From: Streptomyces sp. SAT1
GTDB taxonomy: Bacteria > Actinomycetota > Actinomycetes > Streptomycetales > Streptomycetaceae
NCBI RefSeq assembly: GCF_001654495.1
Contig: NZ_CP015849.1
Span: forward strand, 868,001-932,000
Length of the DNA stretch: 64,000 nucleotides
Reading direction: 5' to 3'
Positions 58,592-64,000 of the stretch are shown here, in pieces. The notes under the pieces are model-generated. The model saw nothing but the letters and a program-made list of their open reading frames with translations, did no database searches and was not told the origin of the DNA. The translations under genes were made by a program, and so were the position numbers. Numbering within the stretch: position 1 is the stretch's first letter; every line of letters begins with the position of its first letter.

Positions 58592-59203
58592 ATGGACCGG
58601 GCAGGATCCCAGCCCAGCCGACGGCGCATCCTGCGGGGTGCCGCAGCGCTCGCCGCCGTCCCCTCCGCCTTACTGCTCCCCGCCTCCCCCGCAGCCGCGC
58701 GCCCCCGTCCGCTGAGCGCCGGGTATCCGCCCACCGAGTGGCTGCCGGCCTCCTCCTCCAACTACACGGCGTCCGACCGGCCCACCAGCTACTCCTTCGA
58801 CCGGGTGATCATCCACGTCACCCAGGAGACGTACGCCAACACCCTCGCCATCTTCCAGAACCCGCAGAAGAAGGTGTCGGCGCATTACCTCGTCCGCTCC
58901 GCCGACGGCCATGTGGCGCAGTGCGTCCGCGAGGCGGACATCGCCTGGCACGCGGGCAACTGGGACTACAACACGCACAGCATCGGCATCGAGCACGAAG
59001 GGTGGGTGGACCAGCCCGCGTACTTCACCGACGCGCTGTACGAACAGTCGGCGCGCCTCACCGCGGCCATCTGCGACCGGCACCAGATCCCCAAGGACCG
59101 CTCGCACATCATCGGGCACTATGAGGTGCCGGGCACGGACCACACCGATCCGGGACCGCACTGGGACTGGGTCCGCTATCTGAGAATGGTCAACTTCATG
59201 TGA
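58592..59203 (+). CDS. Tat-exported N-acetylmuramoyl-L-alanine amidase
   Basis: The 203-residue protein begins with a twin-arginine signal (SRRRILRGAAALAAVPSALLL, cut near AAA) and has an Amidase_2 (T7 lysozyme/PGRP) domain: VIIHVTQETYANTL with the first zinc His, SAHYLVRSADG, AWHAGNWDYNTHSIGIEHEG, and IIGHYEVPGTDHTDPGPHWDW with the remaining zinc ligands. It cleaves the amide bond between muramic acid and the stem peptide in the cell wall. AAAGG precedes the ATG at 58592. Confidence 0.95.
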   Translation: MDRAGSQPSRRRILRGAAALAAVPSALLLPASPAAARPRPLSAGYPPTEWLPASSSNYTASDRPTSYSFDRVIIHVTQETYANTLAIFQNPQKKVSAHYLVRSADGHVAQCVREADIAWHAGNWDYNTHSIGIEHEGWVDQPAYFTDALYEQSARLTAAICDRHQIPKDRSHIIGHYEVPGTDHTDPGPHWDWVRYLRMVNFM

Positions 59204-59260
59204 CGGCGGTGGGGCGCCCCACCGGGCGCCCGCCACACACCGCACCGCCCGCCGCCCACA

Positions 59261-59290
59261 CGCGCACCGCCCACTCGCGCACCGCCCACT
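59261..59290 (+). repeat. 15-base tandem repeat before the SpoIIE phosphatase
   Basis: CGCGCACCGCCCACT occurs twice without a gap (59261-59275, 59276-59290) and a third copy begins CGCGC, in a 260-base gap that otherwise has no gene. Confidence 0.85.
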
Positions 59291-59463
59291 CGCGCGCCAC
59301 GCGCCCGCACACCTGCCCGCCGCACACCTGCACGCCGCACGCCGTGGACCGAGCGCTGCGCGTGCGGCGGGCTCCCGAGCGGAGCACGCTGGAAGCCCGC
59401 ACCGTGGGCACGGGCCCGGCGCGCGGCGGAGGCGGACGGACCGGCCGGCCGAAGGAGGTCCCA

Positions 59464-61545
59464 GTGGCGTACGGCGATCCCGGACGGCCCACGGACGAGA
59501 TCTCGGCCGCCATGCTGGAGGCGCTCTTCACCCGCTCACCGGTCGGACTGCACCTGCTGGACCCGGATCTGCGCGTGGTGCGGCTGAGCACCGCGGCGAC
59601 CGGGATGCGGAAGACCTCTCCGGACGACCTGGTGGGCAGGCCGGTCCGCGACGTCTACCGCATGGTCGAGGACAACGACCTGGAGACCGCGCTGCGCGAG
59701 GTGCTGGAGACCGGTCAGCCCCTGTGGCAGCGGCTCGTGCGGGCGTGCGTCCGGGCGGAGCCGCCGGAGGAGCGCTGCTTCGAGGCCACCGCCATGCGGC
59801 TGGAGGGCGACGACGGACGGGTGCTGGGCCTCACGGTGACCGCGCTTGACGTCACCGAGCGGGAGCGGGGGCGCTCCCGCGCCAGGGTCCTCGACGCGGT
59901 ACGGCGACAGGTGGGGCGCACCCTCGACCCGGTGGTGACCGGTGAGGAACTGGTGGAGGCCCTGGTTCCGGAGTTCGCGGACATCGCGGTGGTGGAGGTG
60001 GTGGACTCGGTGGTCCGCGGCGACGAGCCGCCGCCGGCTCCGCTGCCGCCGGGTACGCCGTTGATGCGCACCGCGTTCCGCAGCGGCCGCACGCATCCGC
60101 CGCAGGCGCACCCGGTCGGTGACGTACGACGGCTGCCGGGGCCCACGCCCTTCACTCAGGCGCTGACCGATCTGCGTCCTCGGGTGGTGCCGCTGCGCCC
60201 GCGGGCGCCGTGGATGCCCGCCGACCCGCCGCGTGCGGACGCCATGCACTCCTCGGACTCCCACACGCTGCTGGTGGTGCCGCTGGCGCTGCGCGATGCG
60301 GCGCTCGGGCTGGTCAGCCTGTACCGCACGGACGAGTCGCCGCCGTTCGACGCGGGCGACCGGCAGCTCGCGGTCGAACTGGCGGCGCACGCGGCCCTGT
60401 GCGTCGACAACGCACGGCGCTTCATCCGGGAGCACACCGTCGCCGCGACGGTGCACCGTCAGCTGCTCCCCCGCCGCCCCGAGTCCCACGCGTCGCTGGA
60501 GACCGCCTATCTGTCGCTCACCGGTGCCGACCCCGGCGCCTGGTACGACACGATCGCCCTGTCCGGCGGGCGGACCGCGCTGGTCGTCGGGGACGTGTCC
60601 GGGTGGGGTCTGAACGCGGCGGCCACCATGGGTCAGCTGCGCACGGTCCTCAGGTCCCTGTCGGCGTTCGACCTCTCCGCCGACGAACTGCTGGCCCGCC
60701 TGCACGACACGGCGGCGCAGCTCGCGTTCGAGCGGGCGAACCTGCCGCTGGGCGATCCGCTGCGCCGGGAGGCGCTGACCGCCGACTGCGTGTACGCCGT
60801 CCACGACCCGCTGACCGGGACCTGCGTGGCGGCGGCGGCCGGTGATCTGGCCCCGGTGGTGATCCGTCCCGACCACAGCGTGGACGTCCCCGATGTTCCC
60901 GCCGGGCCGCCGCTGGGCATGGCGGAGGACGCGCCGTTCGCGACCGTCGAGTTCGAGGTGCCCGCCGGGAGCGTGCTGGTGTTCACCAGCGACCCGCGGG
61001 TCACCGCCTATCTCGCGGACTCCTCCCGGGCGCTGCGCTCGGCGCCGGACTACGCGGACCGGCCGCTCCAGGAGCTGTGCGACGCCGTCGTCTACGCGCT
61101 GCCGAAGGACCTGGCGGCGGGCGACGCCGCGGTGATCGTGGCACGCACCCGGTCCCTGCCGCCCGACGCCTTCGCCTGCTGGCGGCTCGACGACGACAGC
61201 GCAGCGGTCGGAACGGCCCGCGCCCTCGCGGGTGAACAGCTCGACGCGTGGGGCGTGGACGACGAGACCGCCTACAACACCCAGCTCATCGTGAGCGAAC
61301 TCGTCACGAACGCCGTGCTGTACGGAGACCCGCCGCTCGAACTCCGCCTGATCCACGACCGTACGCTCACCTGCGAGGTGAGCGACGCCGGCCGGGCCGC
61401 CCCGCATCTGCGGCACGCGCGCTCCGCCGACGAGGGCGGGCGCGGGCTGTTCATCGCCGCCCGGCTCGCCCAGGCCTGGGGGGTCCGCTACACGGCGACG
61501 GGCAAGACAGTGTGGACCGAGCAGTCCGTGGCGGACGCCCCCTGA
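59464..61545 (+). CDS. SpoIIE-type PP2C phosphatase with PAS, GAF and HATPase domains
   Basis: The 693-residue protein appears to be a signalling fusion: PAS (about 10-115), GAF (about 140-320), PP2C/SpoIIE (about 335-560) and an anti-sigma-type HATPase (about 575-690, with NTQLIVSELVTNAVLYG and DEGGRGLFIAARLA). It may dephosphorylate and phosphorylate anti-sigma antagonists. The phosphatase motifs depart from consensus: GAWYD at 358, GDVSGWG with Asp377 (usual GHG), and AGD at about 461 where AGH is usual, so activity is uncertain. The GTG at 59464 has GAAGGAGG upstream. No linked sigma factor is seen. Confidence 0.92.
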   Translation: MAYGDPGRPTDEISAAMLEALFTRSPVGLHLLDPDLRVVRLSTAATGMRKTSPDDLVGRPVRDVYRMVEDNDLETALREVLETGQPLWQRLVRACVRAEPPEERCFEATAMRLEGDDGRVLGLTVTALDVTERERGRSRARVLDAVRRQVGRTLDPVVTGEELVEALVPEFADIAVVEVVDSVVRGDEPPPAPLPPGTPLMRTAFRSGRTHPPQAHPVGDVRRLPGPTPFTQALTDLRPRVVPLRPRAPWMPADPPRADAMHSSDSHTLLVVPLALRDAALGLVSLYRTDESPPFDAGDRQLAVELAAHAALCVDNARRFIREHTVAATVHRQLLPRRPESHASLETAYLSLTGADPGAWYDTIALSGGRTALVVGDVSGWGLNAAATMGQLRTVLRSLSAFDLSADELLARLHDTAAQLAFERANLPLGDPLRREALTADCVYAVHDPLTGTCVAAAAGDLAPVVIRPDHSVDVPDVPAGPPLGMAEDAPFATVEFEVPAGSVLVFTSDPRVTAYLADSSRALRSAPDYADRPLQELCDAVVYALPKDLAAGDAAVIVARTRSLPPDAFACWRLDDDSAAVGTARALAGEQLDAWGVDDETAYNTQLIVSELVTNAVLYGDPPLELRLIHDRTLTCEVSDAGRAAPHLRHARSADEGGRGLFIAARLAQAWGVRYTATGKTVWTEQSVADAP

Positions 61546-61874
61546 CGCCGACTCGCCGCCGACTTGCCGCCGACTTGTCCGCGCCTCCGGACCGCAGGAC
61601 CGACACCGGGCCGACCGCGGACCGTACCCCGCCCCCGGCACCCTGCCGAAGCCCAACCGGACCCCAACCGAAGCACGGCCGAACCCTGACCGAGCATGCA
61701 CCGAGCCAGGACCTGGACCGAGCCAGGACCTGGATCGGACCGGGGCCGGACCGGGGCCGGACCGGGGCCTGTCCGACTCGGCCCTCTCCCGGGGCGGTTC
61801 GCTAGGCTGGCCGGGCCCGTCCGCGTACGGCGCCTCCCGCGTCCGCGGAGACCATTGATCACCGGAGCCGCCCG
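61546..61874. other. Tandem-repeat-rich gap before the VOC gene
   Basis: About 329 bases without a gene. The 17-base unit ACCGAGCCAGGACCTGG is repeated without a gap (61700-61716, 61717-61733), followed by three copies of the 11-base unit GGACCGGGGCC (61737-61769). The VOC gene begins 105 bases later. Confidence 0.8.
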
Positions 61875-62222
61875 ATGCAGGTCCGCCGTGTCGTCCCCAA
61901 CGTCCGTTCCGAAGCCCTGGAGGAGAGCGCGGACTTCTACGGGCTGCTCGGCTTCGAGGAGGTCATGGACCACGGGTGGATCAGGACCCTGGCCTCCACC
62001 GTGAACCCGGCCGCGCAGATCAGTTTCATGGGTGAGGACCGGACGGCGCCGGTCGCACCCGATCTGAGCGTGGAGGTCGACGACGTCGACGCCGCCTATG
62101 CCGTGCTGCGCGAACGCGGCGCGGAGATCGTGCATCCGCTGACCGACGAGGAGTGGGGTGTACGCCGCTTCTTCGTCCGCGATCCCAACGGCCGGGTCGT
62201 CAACGTCCTCGGGCACCGCTGA
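61875..62222 (+). CDS. VOC family (glyoxalase/bleomycin-resistance) protein
   Basis: The 115-residue protein is one vicinal-oxygen-chelate domain: ESADFYGLLGFEEVMDHGWI, APDLSVEVDDVDAAYAVLRERGAEIV, RRFFVRDPNGRVVNVLGH. A Glu in the early half and the His near the C-terminus are possible metal ligands, but the function (isomerase, dioxygenase or resistance) cannot be told from one domain. The ATG is preceded by GGAGC and a repeat-rich gap. Confidence 0.9.
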   Translation: MQVRRVVPNVRSEALEESADFYGLLGFEEVMDHGWIRTLASTVNPAAQISFMGEDRTAPVAPDLSVEVDDVDAAYAVLRERGAEIVHPLTDEEWGVRRFFVRDPNGRVVNVLGHR

Positions 62223-62415
62223 GGACTGCCCTCCCCCCGGCCCTTCCCCGCACCGGTCCAGGCACAACCGGCGGGAGCGTGCGGCCGAAGACACCCGAAG
62301 GAGTGCGTTTTCCCCTCTGTTCCCGCGTCGTCGGCGTCCGGGTACCTCCTGAGACACCGGCTTCTGCTGCACTGCCCTGTGTCCGTACCGAGTTGACGAC
62401 ACATCAGGGGGCACG

Positions 62416-63666
62416 GTGGGCACAGCGGGACCTGTGGCGGCGCGGCGCGCCGGGCGGTTCACCACGGCACTGGCCGTTCTCCTCGCCGGCGGCGCGCTGG
62501 CGGGCACGGCCCTGGTGGGGGCGGCGGCGCCGGCCAGCGGCGCGCCCGGCGCCGAGCAGATCGCACCGGGGGTGGAGTACCGCGAGTTCGACCTCGCCGC
62601 GGCGCACGGCACGGTGCGGGTGCATGTGATCGGCGTCGATCTGGACGACAAGGACGTGCGCGTCGGCCTGTTGCACCCGGACGCCGTGGCGGCGCGGGGC
62701 ACCGTGTCCCGGCTGGCCACCGCACAGGGGGCGCTCGCCGGGGTCAACGGGGACTTCTTCGACATCACCGAGACCCAGCACCCCGGCGTCGCGGCGACCG
62801 GCGCTTCGGTCGGTCCGGAGATCGCGGACGGGCGCGCGCTCAAGGCCGCCGTACCGCGCGGCCAGCGCTTCGGCCCGGCCCTGCCGCCCGGTACGACCAC
62901 CGAGGACGTGCTCGGCGTGGGCACCGACCGCAGGGCGCGCCTCGACCGGCTGACCCTGTCGGGGACGGTGACCACGCCCGAGGGGCAGGTGAAGCTCGGC
63001 GGCTTCAACCAGTACGCGCTGCCGGTCGGTTCGGTCGGCGCCTACACCTCCGACTGGGGGCCCGTCTCCCGCGCCCGGACGGTGTGCGGCACGGACACCG
63101 AGCGCGGCGCGCCGTGCAGCAAGGACACCTACGAGGTGACGGTCCGGGACGGCAGGGTGACCCGGACGGCCGGCGCGCCCGGCAGCGGTGCCGTCCCGGA
63201 CGGCACGACGGTGCTGGTGGGCCGGGAGGCGGGAGCGCAGCGGCTGCGCGCGCTCTCCGTGGGCGAGGCGGTGCGGGTCGAGCACCGGGTGACGGCGGTC
63301 TCCGGAGTGCCGTACGCCTTCGCGGTGGGCGGATTCCCGGTGCTGCGCGGCGGCGCGGCGGTGTCCGGGCTCGACGGGGCGACGGCGGCCGTGCGCACCG
63401 CCGTGGGCGTCGCGGACGGCGGGCACCGGCTGCTGCTCCTGGCGCTGGACGGGGCGTCCGCGTACCGGAGCGGGCTGACCCTCGCCGAGGTGGCCGCCGC
63501 CCTGCGCGACCTGGGGGCGAGCGACGGCTTCAATCTGGACGGCGGCGGCTCCAGCACGCTGGTCGCCCGGGAGCCCGGCGCCACGAAGGTGACGGTGCGC
63601 AACCATCCGAGCGACGGCGCCGAACGGGCGGTCGCCAACGGGGTCGGGGTGTTCTCCGGCGCGTGA
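62416..63666 (+). CDS. Secreted phosphodiester glycosidase family protein
   Basis: The 416-residue protein has a signal peptide (VGTAGPVAARRAGRF, then TTALAVLLAGGALAG, cut near AAAPASG) and a NAGPA-like domain (PF09992): VGLLHPDAVAARGTVS, LAGVNGDFFDITE, FAVGGFPVLRGG, and the closing DGFNLDGGGSSTLV. Relatives uncover mannose-6-phosphate or cleave glycan phosphodiesters outside the cell, so a wall teichoic or polysaccharide substrate is plausible. The GTG at 62416 matches family starts. Confidence 0.92.
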   Translation: MGTAGPVAARRAGRFTTALAVLLAGGALAGTALVGAAAPASGAPGAEQIAPGVEYREFDLAAAHGTVRVHVIGVDLDDKDVRVGLLHPDAVAARGTVSRLATAQGALAGVNGDFFDITETQHPGVAATGASVGPEIADGRALKAAVPRGQRFGPALPPGTTTEDVLGVGTDRRARLDRLTLSGTVTTPEGQVKLGGFNQYALPVGSVGAYTSDWGPVSRARTVCGTDTERGAPCSKDTYEVTVRDGRVTRTAGAPGSGAVPDGTTVLVGREAGAQRLRALSVGEAVRVEHRVTAVSGVPYAFAVGGFPVLRGGAAVSGLDGATAAVRTAVGVADGGHRLLLLALDGASAYRSGLTLAEVAAALRDLGASDGFNLDGGGSSTLVAREPGATKVTVRNHPSDGAERAVANGVGVFSGA

Positions 63667-63710
63667 CCCGTCCTTCGGGCAGGCAGCGCGGGGCGCGGAC
63701 CCCCACCGTG

Positions 63711-63905
63711 TCAGGGCCGCAGGCTGCTGACGATCTCGGCGGTGGCCGCCAGCCCCTCGTGGATGGTGGGCGCCATGCTGGAGCCGGCCAGGAAGAAGCC
63801 GAGCATGCCGCAGACCAGGGCATGGGAGCACTTCAGGGCGCCGTTGCGCACGAAGATGATCGCCAGGATCGCGAGCAGCAGCACCACCGAGATGGAAATG
63901 GCCAT
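63711..63905 (-). CDS. Small conserved membrane protein
   Basis: The 64-residue protein has two hydrophobic segments (MAISISVVLLLAILAIIF and SHALVCGMLGFFLAGSSM) and a short polar end (TIHEGLAATAEIVSSLRP). The ATG at 63905 has GGAGGAGG upstream. Similar small Streptomyces proteins exist near plasmid-type transfer genes and elsewhere; no such genes are adjacent here. Role unknown. Confidence 0.8.
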   Translation of the reverse strand: MAISISVVLLLAILAIIFVRNGALKCSHALVCGMLGFFLAGSSMAPTIHEGLAATAEIVSSLRP

Positions 63906-64000
63906 CGTCAACCTCCTCCGCCACGCCCACTTCGCGGCTTTCGGCCGCAAGTGTGGCGTAGCGGAGGGTTCGACCGGGCGGCTGACGTGTCCGCCGAACG

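Noticed and set aside
62223..62415. Possible tRNA or riboswitch in the gap before the glycosidase gene
   Set aside because: No cloverleaf, T-loop consensus or known riboswitch core could be drawn from this sequence.
63711..63905. The small membrane protein considered as a plasmid-spread (Spd) protein marking an integrated element
   Set aside because: No replication, transfer or integrase gene is adjacent and no attachment site is seen, so the resemblance is too weak to call an element.

Overview
The window is a stretch of a high-GC actinobacterial chromosome, almost certainly Streptomyces. Evidence for this is the very GC-rich third codon positions, frequent GTG starts, AGGAGG-type ribosome binding sites, and families such as DUF5709, DUF5997, DUF6397-like, SpoIIE/HATPase phosphatases and roadblock/LC7 proteins. 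No rRNA, tRNA, CRISPR array, insertion sequence or integrase was recognised. About 50 protein genes are supported.

Layout. 1-9 kb: 3' end of a sensor kinase, uracil-DNA glycosylase, an N-acetylglucosamine-kinase-like gene, a CbiX-like chelatase, a lactonase with a DasR-like operator upstream, a FUSC membrane protein divergent from an Lrp regulator, and a LysR-effector-only protein divergent from DUF5997. 9-15 kb: a two-gene terpene locus (P450 overlapping a class I terpene synthase with an altered metal-binding triad), then a large LAL-type regulator. 14.8-20.6 kb: a molybdenum hydroxylase operon (2Fe-2S, FAD/4Fe-4S and Mo subunits plus XdhC-type maturase), divergent from a TetR gene across two identical 14-bp palindromes. 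20.7-24.8 kb: a decayed acyl-CoA dehydrogenase, a universal stress protein, YjbQ, a flavin monooxygenase and an MltG paralogue. 24.9-32.2 kb: a MarR-controlled ABC exporter with a 10-copy heptamer repeat between the two genes, an L,D-transpeptidase, and a heterodimeric ABC exporter whose two nucleotide-binding domains are degenerate in complementary ways. 32.4-44.6 kb: DUF5709, zinc-free L31, a membrane hydrolase, a DUF3516 helicase, TesB, DUF6397-like, an orphan LC7 protein, PPOX, a methyltransferase, an alpha/beta hydrolase divergent from PadR, an MpaB-like oxygenase and an unknown protein. 44.8-54 kb: a secreted esterase, a fatty acid desaturase, a SNF2 helicase/SWIM pair and a secreted phytase-fold esterase. 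54-58 kb: the xylose genes xylA, divergent from xylB and a ROK regulator. 58.6-64 kb: a secreted amidase, a SpoIIE phosphatase, a VOC protein, a secreted phosphodiester glycosidase and a small membrane protein.

Two themes stand out. First, divergent regulator/target pairs carry readable operators (TetR, PadR, MarR, probably Lrp and ROK). Second, the window has an unusual density of short tandem repeats, with units of about 7 to 33 bp. Many sit at the 3' ends of genes, where they add low-complexity tails to proteins (P450, 2Fe-2S subunit, histidine kinase) or trail after the stop codon. One has broken a reading frame. The most testable oddities are the Asn-to-Pro change in the terpene synthase NSE motif, the complementary ABC exporter, the heptamer array in the MarR/ABC promoter region, and the repeat-disrupted acyl-CoA dehydrogenase.
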